Origin: Plectosphaerella cucumerina
Lineage: Eukaryota; Ascomycota; Sordariomycetes; Glomerellales; Plectosphaerellaceae
Direction: 5' to 3'
Length of the DNA: 64,000 bases
Assembly (NCBI GenBank): GCA_020746995.1
Contig: JAGPXD010000003.1
Location: 372,001-436,000 of the forward strand
Shown here: positions 11,652 through 22,793 of the stretch, piece after piece
Numbering within the stretch: the stretch's first letter is position 1
Layout of the letters: each line of letters begins with the position of its first letter
The notes under the pieces: generated by a model
Told to the model about the DNA's origin: nothing
The model's input: the letters and a program-made list of their open reading frames with translations, nothing else
Databases searched by the model: none
Made by a program: the position numbers and the translations under genes

Positions 11652-14247
11652 GCCGCGTTCCGATATCAGAAAAGCTGGAGGCCTGGGCCTTTGAGAGGCA
11701 GAGGCGCACATGGCGCTGTTTGATTGAGCGGGTTGTTAGAATGTTGTTGCCTTTTTGACGAGGAGAGCCTCACTATACCAACCTACATAGGGCCAAACGG
11801 AGATGGTGTGCCCGACAAGGCAGCTGCATTGACGACCAAGCCGGTATCAACCAGTACAACGTGATGGATGCAAGGCATTGGCCGGCAGTATGCCTCGGCG
11901 CCGTGGACACCCGTCACGCCGCAGCCTTGGTCATAGCATTCACCCTCGTGGCAGGCCTTGAGTCGTCCAGCGCGTCGCAGGCGACATCAGAGCTGCCAGT
12001 GCTGGTGTCACCTGGGCCAGACACAAGAGCTGCAGCAGTCAGCTCCGAATGCACGACACATGCAAAACATACTGTTGCCAGCAATGCAGGATGTACTCGC
12101 CAGAAAAGTCAAAGGGACCAAAGGCTGAACATCAGGCAAAGTCTGTCCTCCTCTGCTGCCTAGGCCCGTCGGCGCCACCAGACCCAAAGGCTTCACCGAG
12201 CTCTTGGATCAACAGCTACACCCATCAAGCTAGTGAGGTGACATGGCGCTTCGTCAAAGGACTCGGCTTCCCTCGGTGTGGGATGCCGGGCACTGTTCCA
12301 GAAGTTTGTTTTGTTTGGCTGTAGTGTGGTTGAGCCATGCCTCGCCACACTCTTCGAGTCATTCGTTTTGCAAATACGATGTGCTTGTGCCTGGACCGAC
12401 CTGCGAAGATATCGTGTTGTTGCATCGCCTTCCGTATCCCACCTCGTCCCAGTGCACCACTGGTACAGTATCAGACGACAAGGGCTGAGAGGTCTCGGGA
12501 GGCCCCGACGGGGACCACATGGCTCGCTGCGCCTCGGCCATGCGCTACTGCGAGGTGGCGGGCCGTCCGAGTTTGGGCCGGTCGATTTGGTTCGATTTGC
12601 TGTCGCTGGCCCCAGGCCGGTTCGTCTGAGAATTCGGGCTCGTACAGTAGTGCTGAATGCGCTCCACCCGGCTGCATCGCTTCATTGAAAGGATGCGTCG
12701 CGGACACCGGGGAACGAGACGGGGCCGCCCAACCAGTGACGCGGTGCCGGGTCGTGCCAAAGTTCGGTGCTGAGAGAGAGGGAGGGGTAACAGGGCAGGG
12801 CAGATCGAGACGGCCAAGACGGGCAACCCCCCAGGTGACGTTATAGGAACAGGGTCCACCCCCGGCTCCCGTTCCCGTTCGAGGACCGTTGTGGTTGCAC
12901 CGCGGGCCTGGGCAGCCCAGCGTTCTGCCCTGGGCTTGCGGACCAGTGGCGAGCCAGGTCCTCGTGCTCGTGCTTGTTGGTGGCGGCCGGTCGCAACGAT
13001 GGACCATCCCAAGGAATGACAGTGTGTGCGCCGATCAGCCAATGGTCAGGGGAGGCCAGGGGAGGCCTGGGGAGCGTGGTCGGCAATGATGTTATGGGGC
13101 CAGGGCGCAGACGTCACTCTGTCGCGAACACCCCGATGGAAGACGTGGACGATCAGGCTTCGGAGCCCGGGCGCCGACACAGAGGTGGCTAGACAAGGCG
13201 CTGCGGCAGCTCGAGTGAGTCTTTGAAGAGATACCCGCCACGAGGGAGGGGCTTGCAGGACAGGGCCTCCACCGCGGTCCATCATGTCGTCGGCCATGGT
13301 TGCCTGGGCACACCTGTGACCTAAGACGGTTTCTCAGCGCGGTTGTAAGCGGCAGCCCCGGGTCGACGACGGACAGGCACCGTTCCTACCTACAGTTAGA
13401 CCCGACAAACTAGATCAGACATGCTGAGAGCCTCGCGCCAAAAAAGTTGAAAGGATTCCCGCCCTGTAAGAACAGAAATAGCGAAACGAAATGAGCGAGG
13501 GAAATACTTGTCTTCGGCGTCAGCGGCCGGGGGTGTCAGCGGAGGAAAGGACTCGAAAAAGAGCGAGGGTGACTTCGGTGTCCCAGTATCGAAGGCGGGT
13601 GAGTGGGGTTCCTTCCATGCCATTCCCACCCCACCATCCATCACAGTCGCTCCTGCCCGCTTGGTGCTGCACCTCATCTGCTCCTGCCAGTGCCCGCTGA
13701 CAGAAGTCCGCAGCTGCTTCCCGGGGCCTCGTAGGGTGACAGATGTCATCCATCCATCCATGGAAGGAAGCCCCCTTGTTCTTTCCAGCCGGTTCTCTTC
13801 CGCCGCCCTCACTTCCGTGATTCATCCCCCTTTCCTCACATCCGTCCCTTTCCACCACTGAGATCACCCTTTCTACACCTCATAGCCGCCGGCCTGCTTT
13901 TTTTTTGGTGTCCTGTTGACCTCTCGTCCCTGGTTCTAGTCCCTGTCGTCACACTCCAGGAACAAGACTCAGAACGGATCCCACCCCTCACGACCAAGCG
14001 CCCTCCCCCAGGATTGATCCCTGTCAGGCTGCCCCTCGGTTGCAGTTCTCTCCAGGTCGATCTCAGCGAGTGATGCAATATCATTCTTTGCCAAAGTCTG
14101 CGTAGCCTGGACCCCAACTTCTTCTTGCGACAACCAAAATTTACCTCTCAAAGCATCCATCAAACCACGCGCACACTTCAGATACAGACGTACAAGCACT
14201 GCTGCATCGGACAGACACATAGCAGCCCAAGCACCCATACAGGCGGC
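11652..14247. other. Intergenic region, 2.6 kb, no convincing gene
   Basis: Several open frames of 60-180 codons overlap on both strands around 12.3-13.1 kb. They are rich in Arg, Pro and Gly, lack plausible splice partners and look like chance frames in GC-rich DNA. The 13.8-14.2 kb segment is C/T-rich and is probably the leader of the gene starting at 14248. Confidence 0.45.
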
Positions 14248-16524
14248 ATGAGTGTCGCGGACTCCCTCGCCCTGATCGAGGGCGTCCACGCCATCACACG
14301 GGATCTTTACCGGCGCGCAAAGGAAGCTGGCCCCGAGTTTGACAATGCAGTCACCGTGGTGCGCAGGCTGCATGCCGTGCTGAAACACCTCAAGGCCGAA
14401 GCCGAAGATACAGAGTCACACCTGAACGCCTCCGAGAGATCCGTCATCTACCAACGAAAGTTGACGCGCATCGTCGAGGATTGCGAGTTCACCCTTCAGT
14501 CGCTCGAGACCCTCCTCAAAAAGCATGCCGACGCCCCCGAACTCGACGACACCGAGCGCGTCAAGCTGGCCACTGTCGTCTCCCAGCTGACGAACGAAAA
14601 GAACTCGATCGATGTCTTCCTCGACACCGTGCAGCTACCCAACGTCAGCCAAAGAGTGGTTGATCCAAACGATACAGGCTTGGATGCCATCAAGGACAAG
14701 GTGGACGCTATCGCCGCCCGATTATGCCAAAAGCGAGACGGCGAGGGTTTCGGTACCGACGACGACGAGATGTGGCAGCAGTTCAAGGTCGAACTCGAAA
14801 AGGAGGGCTTCTCTACGGAGGTTTTGACGAAGAACAAGGTGCGTCGCCAGTCTCGTACTTGACATATGGTGCGAAGCCAGTCACTAACTGTTTGATAGGA
14901 GGTGCTGCGAGCGTATATTCGGGAACTCGACACCAAGGAAACCGAGAACGGTTCTCCTCCAACGGTTCGCGGTCTTTTGGAACAGGAACAGGCTGCCGTC
15001 CAGCGACCGGACCTGGCTGTTGTTCCTGCCTCGTACGAAGACCGGAGCATGTGGAGTCCTAAGGAGATAAATCAAGAGGCGTGGAGTCCAAAAGAGGTGA
15101 TGCGCCCGACTTTCGACAACGACAAGTATGCGCCCTCCATGAAGCTGGAGCGGCGCATGCCGGAGCAGCAACCGTTCGTACCCGGCCTGCCCCAACAACA
15201 AAGCGCACTCTCCTACGAGAGGCACTCGTCAGACGATGATGCAGACCGCCGTGGTGACCCCAAGGATCCCAACGCGATGGCCCTCATCTCAACGCGAGAT
15301 CTGATGGCCATGGACGGCCTTGGCACGCAGATGAACGCTCTGCAGCTTCAGAACGGTCCCCAGGTAAACTACAGCATCTCGCCTACATCCTCGGCCACAA
15401 CCAAGTACCTGCCGCCTAGTGTGTCCGCCGGCATTCACCCCCCGGCAGGCTCCGAACTTTCCCTCTCGTCCTCTCCTGGCCAGTTCTCCAGCTCGCCACG
15501 CTATGCACCGCTGCCAACATACTCGCAAGCACAGGGCACCCCGCCTCCCCCGTACAACGTGGCGCCCCGTCAACCTTCCCGCCTCGCCCCCGACCGGTAT
15601 GGCATGGATATTCCTCTTGACGCAAAGTGGACGAGAATCCGACGCTCCCTCATCTCTCCCGAGGTCCTCGAGAGAGCAGGAGTCCGATACGAAGCCCGAC
15701 CGACATACGTTGCGGTGCTTGGTATACTTACCCGCGAGGAGATCGCTCACTACGCGCAGCTGTCCATGCACGCCAGGTCTCATCGCTCTTCTCACTCCAA
15801 CACAAATCGACCACCCCCTTCAACGTTCGAGAAGAGGTACAATCCTGAGCTGCGCCGCGATGCGTCGACGTCCAGCCGCAGCCCCGAACAGAAGAATTGG
15901 GCCGGATATGGGCAGGATGGCAAGGACAGGAAGACGTCGCATGGCTCCGACTCTGACTCCGTACTTTGGGACGAGAGCGACACGGACGAAGACTACGATG
16001 AGAAGCGCCAACACGATGAACGACGGAGAAGGCCCTACATCATCGTGCCGCCCCCAGAGAAGGAGGGCAAGGACGGAGCATCACCTGCAGCAACTGTTCA
16101 GCCAAAGCCGATTCTCAAGAACAAGAACGAAAACCACGTTCACTTTGGGCCGGAGCCATACGAGGTTTCACAGGATGAGGCCAAGAAATCGCCGACACGC
16201 TCGAGCAGGGATTCGGGTCGGGATAGAGACCGCGACCGCGACCGCGACAGGCACAGACGGCGGAGGGAGAAGGAGTACCACGACCCCGACCGAGACAACC
16301 GCGTGCGCGACCGCGAACGTGGCGACAGGGAGTACTACTCGTCGTCCTCCAGGCGCCACCGCGAATACCGAGACTCCAATCGAGACTCACGGGACCGAGA
16401 CAGGGACAGAGAACGCGACCGCGACCGCGACCCGAAGGATCGGAAAGAGAAGGACAAGAAGAAGTGGGCGCCAACCATCGGCGCCATGGGTATCGGCGGC
16501 CCGGGAGTCTCCTCAGCGTCCTGA
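14248..16524 (+). CDS. Conserved fungal protein with N-terminal helical domain and Arg-Asp repeat tail
   Basis: Two exons, 14248..14838 and 14899..16524 (60-bp intron, GTGCGT, branch CTAAC, TAG), 738 residues. The N-terminal ~200 residues are helical and begin MSVADSLALIEGVHAITRDL, resembling the helical N-terminal domains found on many fungal signalling-type proteins. Residues ~434-490 contain DIPLDAKWTRIRRSLISPEV and RPTYVAVLGILTREEIAHYA, a conserved fungal module that I believe corresponds to DUF8035. A stretch near 580 (KPILKNKNENHVHFGPE) precedes a C-terminal run of alternating Arg-Asp repeats (~635-712), ending in a Lys-rich tail. Arg-Asp repeats of this kind occur in RNA-associated proteins. 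No catalytic motif is seen, and I assign no function. It converges on the DPB11 gene 420 bases downstream. Confidence 0.75.
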
Positions 16525-16944
16525 CCGACGCAGCGAGCGGGCTGTAGGCGACTCGGGAGTTTTTCCATCTTTTCTCTTCTGGCGGCGCACAATCTTTGCA
16601 TCGATTCTATTGACGATTTTACGACATGTGGATTGCTGTACGATTTCGGCTTTGTATGTAAATGTACAGACAGGACGAAGCCTCGAGGGCAGGGCCCCCG
16701 ACAACCATGTAAGGATTTTTTAAATATTTCGGTGGAAAACACGAGCGGGACGATGGAGGATGGGGTTCATGATCTCATATGTCATTTCACATCATGTGGC
16801 TAGTATGCTGCGTTCTAGGGTGGTGTCGTGTGTGTGCTTTTTCCCCCCTTTTCCTAGTAACAAGCCAAGATACCAAACCCAGAATACCAGTGCTTTCATT
16901 CATCGTTGGTCCCTTGACTTTGCCACGTGCGGCGGCCCGCCGAC
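16525..16944. other. Convergent 3' intergenic region
   Basis: Two genes end toward each other across 420 bp. The segment after 16600 is AT-richer than its surroundings, as expected for 3' untranslated and poly(A)-signal sequence. No gene is seen. Confidence 0.5.
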
Positions 16945-19857
16945 CTACCGGCGGGTACTTCGCCGGGTCGCCCTCGTCGTCGTGGTTGTACTGGTCGTTG
17001 TGGGCAGCCGTCTCTGAGGTGGCGGTTGGGGGATGGGCGGCAGGACGGCGTCGGGACCCAGCTCGGCGAGCAGCAGGCGCTGCATCATCTCGGCCTTGGC
17101 CTGGGCACCTGCGGCATCATTCCAGCCGATCTGGGTGGAAGGCAGGGCCGACTCATCTTCCGTGGCGTCGACATGGGCGATGTCGTTCAAGAGGCCGTCG
17201 CTGCGACTGCGATGGAAACCCTCTTCGCCGGTAATCTGCTGCTGCTGCTGTTGGACAGAGTCGTGGCTCCCGGACGAGGCAGCGGAGACGTTGCTAAATG
17301 CGCGGCCGAAGATGCCTTTCCGCCGGCGGGTGGGTTTGGTCCTGCTCTCCTCGTCGCCTGTGCCGTCGTTGGCCTTTGCTCCGGCGAGGGAGTTGAGTTT
17401 CGAGGCCATGATGGTGGATGCCATGGCTGCGCGCTCGGCGGCTCTTTGGTCCTCGTCCCGGCGTCGGTCGTGCTTTTCTTCGACGTCGTCTTCGGGGTTT
17501 GTGGGGTGGTGCTCTACTGAAGGTTGTACCGAGGCTGCTGGAGGGTTTGGTGGTGGGCTGGGGAGGATGGCGGGGGCTTCATCGGGCTCGTCTTCGAGGA
17601 CCGGTGCAGCCTCAGATATTGTTGGGTCGGCCGGCTCGACGGCTGTTACAACTTCTGCAGACTCCGTAGGCTCTACGGGCTCGGCCGGTGCGGGTTTGGA
17701 AGCTTCTGAGGGCTTCTTGGCTGGGTTGTGCGGTGCCGTCTGTTTGGGTATCGGGGTTGATAATGACCTTGCTGGCTTTTGCACTATACCCGAGCCAAAG
17801 GTGTCTCGCGATGGGAAGCTCGCTGGCTCTGGCTTGGAGTTCCTGGGGACCAACTTGCCGCTTGTCTTTGCGCCCTGTGGCCCGTCGTCCGCAAAGGCGC
17901 TCCTATCGACAAATTGGTCCTTACGAGTTGGGGGCGGTGCTAGAGCTGCGACAGACGGTGTTGGAGCTGCCGGTGCTGCAACAGACGGTGTTGGGACTGC
18001 CGTTGCTGCTGCCGGTTCTGTCGGGGCAGCGACGACCGGAGCGATACTCGGCGCATCTATCCGCTTGCCTCTACTCTCTGGCCGAGGCGCAGCTCCTGGT
18101 GCAGCGGCTGTGCCCCCCGGCTGAGCGGTGCTCTCCAAACCACCACCGCTCTCCGGCCTCTTAAGAACCCTCGGCCTCGGGGTGACGGTCGGTTTCTGTT
18201 TCAGGCTCGGGAACATAAAGTCCCGGACGGGGAGCATGGTGGAGGCTGCGATGCAGGACCAGAGCCAGTCTGCGCTGACGATGGGAATATCATTCTCCAT
18301 AGCGAGCTTGATCTTGTCTGCGCGGGTGGAGTCGAGTGATTGGCAGAGCAGGATGGAGACGGACTCGTTAAGGCGCGGGGTGTACCTGGCGCCCATGAAG
18401 GTGACGCACTTCTCGACGTGGAGGAGGTCGATGCCGGCGAAGCCCGAGGTGCCCATTGTCAAGCCCTGGAAGCCGTCGAGAGGCCATTTGGGGAAGGGGC
18501 GGCCGAGGACGTGGTCGAGGGGATCGAAGAGGGTCTTTGCGTGGAGGCAGCGCTCGATGAAGAACTCTGTGACCTTGCGGACGGGCAGGCGGCCGGGGGG
18601 CGGCATTTCAGGGTGCGTCTCGGGGCGAGAGCACTGGGGGACGACAACGAAGAGAAGGCAGCGGCGGGTGCTGCCGTCCTGGATCATGGAGAAGTCGTCC
18701 ATCTCGTCGAGGATGGCGCCGCCGAGTTCGCGGATGACTCTGGTCATGATGGTGAACTGCCACTCGTCGAAGCCGGCGATGAAGAAGCAGCAGGAGATGA
18801 AGACGGCCTCGGGGGGTGCGTTCTTGGCGGCGAGATCCCATGCCGAGTCAACAACCTCTATACGGTCGTCGGCGAACACTGTGCGGGCAGATGAGTCCTT
18901 GTTGGCCATGATGTCACCCCAGATGTTGTCACGCTGGCCGCCGAGCTTCATGCTCGTCGTCCTGCGCAGCTTGCGCTGCTCGTGGGAGAGGGCGCTGGGC
19001 TCGACGGCGGAGATGGACCTCTTGCCGGCGCCGGTGCGATGGGTGCGCTCGGAGGGCTTGATCCAGGCGTCGCGGCCCTGTTCCTCGAGGGGCAGGATGG
19101 GGTCGAAGCACTTCTCTTCGAGGATCATGCCTCGCTCGATGGACTGGTCGAGCCAGGCGAGGGAGACGGTGTGTATGCTCCATTTTCGGGCGGCTTCGAA
19201 CTTGTTGCCCTTGGGCTCGTTTACGATGAGGTGGGTGACGTTTTTGCGGTCGAGGTCGGCGAGGTAGATGCCGCCGTTTTCGACGATGCGGTCGATGATG
19301 TTCTGGCGCTCTTCCACTGAGAGGGGGGAAGTGTCAGTCTGCTGTGAGGGGAGGGAGGAGGGAGGGAGGACGGACGGTCATGGAAGCCGGATATGCTGCA
19401 GGCGAGGCGGCCTCGGTCTTCGTCTCCTGGCGCGGGGCCGTTGGTCTCGAGGGGTAGGAGGCGCCACTGGGCCTCGACGGCGGGCAGGTCGATGGGAGCA
19501 TCGCGTGTCCAGAGGTCGGTCAGGGCGTCGATCCATACGCCGTCCATGACCTTGATATCGTGTCTTTCCCTGGCGACATGGCGGTACTTTATGGTGTCGT
19601 AGTTGCCGACGATGAGGTGTGTGACGTCGACGATTAAATCGTATGTGTGGATGCCGCCGAGCTGTCTGATCTGCTTCTCGAGTTCGGTCTGGGCAAGGAA
19701 GCGGTCAGCAAAGGGGGGCTGTGGGTAGCCGTGTCTATCTGGGCCAACGCACTCTCCGTTCAGGCGGTATGGCAGTGCAGCATATCACGACACCTGCGAG
19801 TGGTCTGCTGACGTCGGCTGGTTTCTGGTTCGCGTCCTCGTCGCGAGGCGCGTCCAT
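16945..19857 (-). CDS. DPB11: Dpb11/Rad4(Cut5)/TopBP1-like four-BRCT scaffold
   Basis: Three exons, 19857..19753, 19688..19376 and 19316..16945, with introns of 64 and 59 bp (donors GTGCGT and GTCCGT); 929 residues. Both joins restore conserved BRCT sequence (PPERR-TELEKQ and GFHD-LEERQN). BRCT1 lies at ~18-105 (GVVICCTAIPPE, THLIVGNYDT, WIDAL) and BRCT2 at ~127-220 (THLIVNEPKGNKF, VSLAWLDQSIERG). BRCT3 (~305-420) and BRCT4 (~423-500, IPIVSADWLWSCI) follow. The C-terminal ~430 residues are low-complexity Ala/Pro/Ser/Thr with a short Gln run. The family links phosphorylated Sld2/Sld3-type factors to CMG helicase assembly and activates the Mec1/ATR checkpoint. The organisation of two N-terminal plus two central BRCTs matches fungal Dpb11/Rad4. 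Confidence 0.92.
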
Positions 19858-20231
19858 GGTCGGGGCGGATGGGACAGGGGCCTTTGGGCGCGAGGGGGGG
19901 TTATGGTAGGACTGTTGATATCATGGGTTCGTGGTCGACCAGGCGGGAAAATGCATATCGGTCTTGATGTCTTTCTAGGAGGGTGGTGGCGGCGGGTGGC
20001 GGTTGTGTGCCTGGAGCTGGGAGTCGGACGGTTGACGCGCAAAGTAAAGTGGTGGAACACGACCAGGCGTCATGTCGCGTTGTGTGGGCACTCGGCGACG
20101 GGGACAGGCAGCTGCCAGTGGCTGTCGCGCGATTGACCCGCCCAACGTCAGGTAAGGTACTCAAGTACCGATGGAAATTGATGTACCAAAGACGGGCGTT
20201 TGCCGCATGCTTGGGGAAAGCCATCCAGCCA

Positions 20232-20232
<1 letters not shown>

Positions 20233-20273
<41 letters not shown>
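20233..20273 (+). repeat. Poly(A) homopolymer of 41 bases
   Basis: An uninterrupted run of 41 A on the plus strand (T on the minus strand). It directly abuts the TTGGG repeats and tRNA-like sequence to its right. It is the longest homopolymer in the window. Confidence 0.95.
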
Positions 20274-20276
<3 letters not shown>

Positions 20277-20410
20277 ATAATCCGGGGGGTTGGGTTGGGT
20301 TGGGTTCGAACAGTACGCCTGGCCTCTGCATTTCCTAACCACCTGCGTCAGATCTGGCCGTACTTTGAGCGACGGAGTATACTGACTACACCACCGTCTG
20401 CCCCCGGTAC
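20274..20410 (-). mobile_element. tRNA-related SINE-like relic
   Basis: On the minus strand, 20393-20377 reads like a pol III A box (TGGTGTAGTCAGTATAC), and 20311-20303 reads GTTCGAACC, a good B box. They lie ~66 bases apart, more than in an intronless tRNA. No acceptor stem can be formed and the T-arm stem does not pair, so it is not a working tRNA. Downstream on the same strand come a (CCCAA)n stretch and then 41 T. A tRNA-derived head with a simple-repeat and homopolymer tail is the usual layout of a SINE. The left boundary is the homopolymer; the right boundary and any target-site duplication were not found. Confidence 0.4.
20290..20304 (+). repeat. Three tandem copies of TTGGG
   Basis: Three exact TTGGG copies, part of the SINE-like relic. 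The unit is not the usual fungal telomere repeat TTAGGG. Confidence 0.8.
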
Positions 20411-20758
20411 CGACAAACCTTAAAGCGGGGCTCCAAGTAGCTGCCGGCTGGTTCCAGCTGGTCGGGCGACACGAAGCCCACCTCAGCCCAACCCGGAAGC
20501 GAAGCGGGTGCTTCACAATGTTGTCTATTAATCCGGCCCGAAATCCATTAAGCAAGATTTAATAATGCAAAAATGTGCAATAAGTAAATGAATAGATATA
20601 CTTAGAAGATTTCCTGTAACTTTTCCATCCGTCATGTATTACCTGTGGTTGTTGCGCCCGTCGTCAAATCGTCCCCCAAGACCCCATAACCCCTGAACCG
20701 AACCCCCTTTTCACCATTTCCCCTATTATTCCCCCCCCCTTCCACCCCTACCTACTAC

Positions 20759-22793
20759 CTAATGTGTCCCCCTCCCCCCAACACCATCACCCTTCTCCCC
20801 CTCGGCCGTCACCACCTCCCTCGTCTTCCCCCATCCAAAGTCGTCCGAGTGGAAGAGCGAATACACCAGCACAATCATGTTCATAATCGGCGAAGTGCAA
20901 AAGTGCAAAAAGTACCCGACAAAGTACTGCGCCCTCTCAAACATGGTGCGCGGCAGCCAGAAGCCGATGCAGAAGACGTAGAACTGTTCATCGTCAGTAA
21001 CATTTCCAAAATCATCTCTCGACAGTACTCACATATCGGCAGGCCAGGATGCTGATGAGCGTCATGAACACCGGATCCTTCACCAGCTCGCTCCCCCTCT
21101 GCGCCAAGATCATGATCAGCTTGACCACAGCCGCCATGATGAACGGCGTGATGAACCACGTCACCACCGCCACAAGCGACTGCAGCCTCTCGATAGGGAT
21201 GATCCCCGGCCGGAAAATCATCACAAACTCGTTCGAGATGCTCCCCAGCGCCCACCGCTTCCTCTGCGACAGAAACACCTTCCACCCCTGCGGCACGATC
21301 GTGTACGCCTTTGCCCTGAGCGCCTGTGCCGTCTGCCTCTTCGGGAAAAGACTAAAGATGATGCTGGCGTGGATCGAGTCCTCCGAGTAATTGCCCATGA
21401 TGTGCAGCGTCATCAGGTCGTTGGGCTTGGGACAGTACCCGAACCGTTCCCTCAGCACCTCGTCCCCAAACGTCGCCTTGTCGACCTTGATGAGCTGGCA
21501 GCATCCGGGGAGGCAGTTGACCTTTCCCGTGATCCTGGACTGGAAGAGACGCCGCAACCCTTGCGTCTGCGAGTACTCGACCGACTGGTACAGCGACCAG
21601 AGGCCCCAGTTGTGCCTGTCATAGTCGACGCACACGTGTCCGCAGACGCCTACCAGCTTTGGGTTCTTGCGCATCTCCCGGATCATCTCCCATACGCAGT
21701 GCTCGTCGAAGACCGTGTCGGCGTCCATGCCCACCAGATACTCGACGTGCTCCAGACCCGCTTGGAGAAACGCCGTGCCCACATGCTCGTACAGCTCGTT
21801 GCTGAACATTGTCACCACGTTGGCCGATCGCGTCTGGTAGTGATACAAGAACGATCGGGCGAAGCACAAGCTGTCGCGCTTGCCCTGATTGTACCGTTTG
21901 CCGACGAAGACGTAGGGCAGGCCCTTGTAGAAGCCCGTCTGGATCATCGTCGGCATGAAGAGTCCGTCGCGCGCCCGGTATCCGTTCTCGAAGAAGCGCG
22001 ACGGGCCAGGCTCCAGGATGTCTTCGAGGAGGTACTGCTGCGTCGTCTTCGCCATGCCTGGCCCCTTGACGTTACCGTCGACCACGATGAAGATGCACCG
22101 CGCGTGGTCGTTGATATTCTTCTGCGCCACCAACGAGTCAAGCGATCGCGTCAACTCCTCCAGCGTCTCATTGTAGCAAGGCAGCAGCATGACCATGCGC
22201 TCTGGGCTCTCGGGGACGTGTTCTTTGCGGAAGAGGCAGAAGCAGAAGACGCGCGTGACGAGCGTGTGCGCCGCGATGCACAAGATCATGATGAATTGCA
22301 GCATCGTGTTGGAGCTGAGCAGAATGATGAACAGGATCCAGACCTGGTGGTGGTAGAATGCCACGTAGATGAGCGCCGCGTTGATGAGTAACAGCCCGAT
22401 GAGGAGGGACCATTTTTGAAGTCGGAGGAGGGACTTGGACACGCTCTTCAACTCGCTGTCCGAGTCCCAGCGCGGCCGCGCCTCTTCTTGTTGGATCGAC
22501 GAGGTGAAGGAGGCGTTGGAGTCGGCGCCGCGGGAGAGCCAGGAACCCTGGACGGACCGGGGAGAGCCCACGCCGAGGGGTAGGTCGCCTGACTGGAAGC
22601 CGGGCGCAATCGACTGGTGGGAAAAGGTCAGCGCATTTCATGGAAAGAAAAGGAGGCTTTGACTGACTGATGCCGCAGACTGCTGGCCGCTCGCCCCATG
22701 GATCGAGGGGCTGTGAAGGCTTTGAGGCTGCATGGGCAGCGCATGGCTGAAGCTGCTCTCCCCCATCTGGGGATTCGGAGGTATTGTAGCCAT
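20759..22793 (-). CDS. Chitin synthase, divergent short class with QRKRW motif
   Basis: Three exons, 22793..22668, 22613..21033 and 20983..20759 (introns 54 and 49 bp; donors GTCAGT and GTGAGT), 643 residues. It is a processive family-2-type glycosyltransferase of the plasma membrane. Two hydrophobic stretches at ~109-165 precede the catalytic region: LPCYNE, NQGKRDS, MDADT at 338-342, LPGCCQL, and the product-binding motif as QRKRW at 492-496 where most chitin synthases have QRRRW. Further hydrophobic segments follow, including WFITPFIMAAVV and the last-exon segment CIGFWLPRTMF. It lacks the long N-terminal and myosin-like parts of classes IV, V and VII-with-motor, so I place it loosely with the class VI/VII short enzymes. 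The start MATIPPNPQ is the first sensible ATG. A hyaluronan-synthase-like activity cannot be excluded. Confidence 0.85.

Larger units (their letters stand above)
19858..20758. other. Intergenic region holding a SINE-like relic and a long poly(A) tract
   Basis: No protein gene is supported. The segment 19858-20150 would be the DPB11 promoter. The segment 20230-20410 carries homopolymer, tandem and tRNA-like sequence described separately. From 20560 to 20750 the sequence is AT-richer and then C-rich, consistent with the 3' flank of the chitin synthase gene. Confidence 0.5.

Noticed and set aside
12337..13042. Overlapping plus- and minus-strand frames of 165-178 codons in the 11.7-14.2 kb gap
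   Set aside because: Both strands are open at once, the compositions are Arg/Pro/Gly-heavy, and no splice partner or domain was seen; this is the pattern of chance frames in GC-rich DNA.
20303..20393. A functional tRNA gene on the minus strand
   Set aside because: A- and B-box-like sequences are present, but no acceptor stem pairs, the T-arm stem fails and the box spacing is too long.
21369..22391. 340-codon plus-strand frame over the chitin synthase gene
   Set aside because: It is antisense to conserved chitin synthase motifs and rich in His, Arg, Asp and Val as expected for a shadow.
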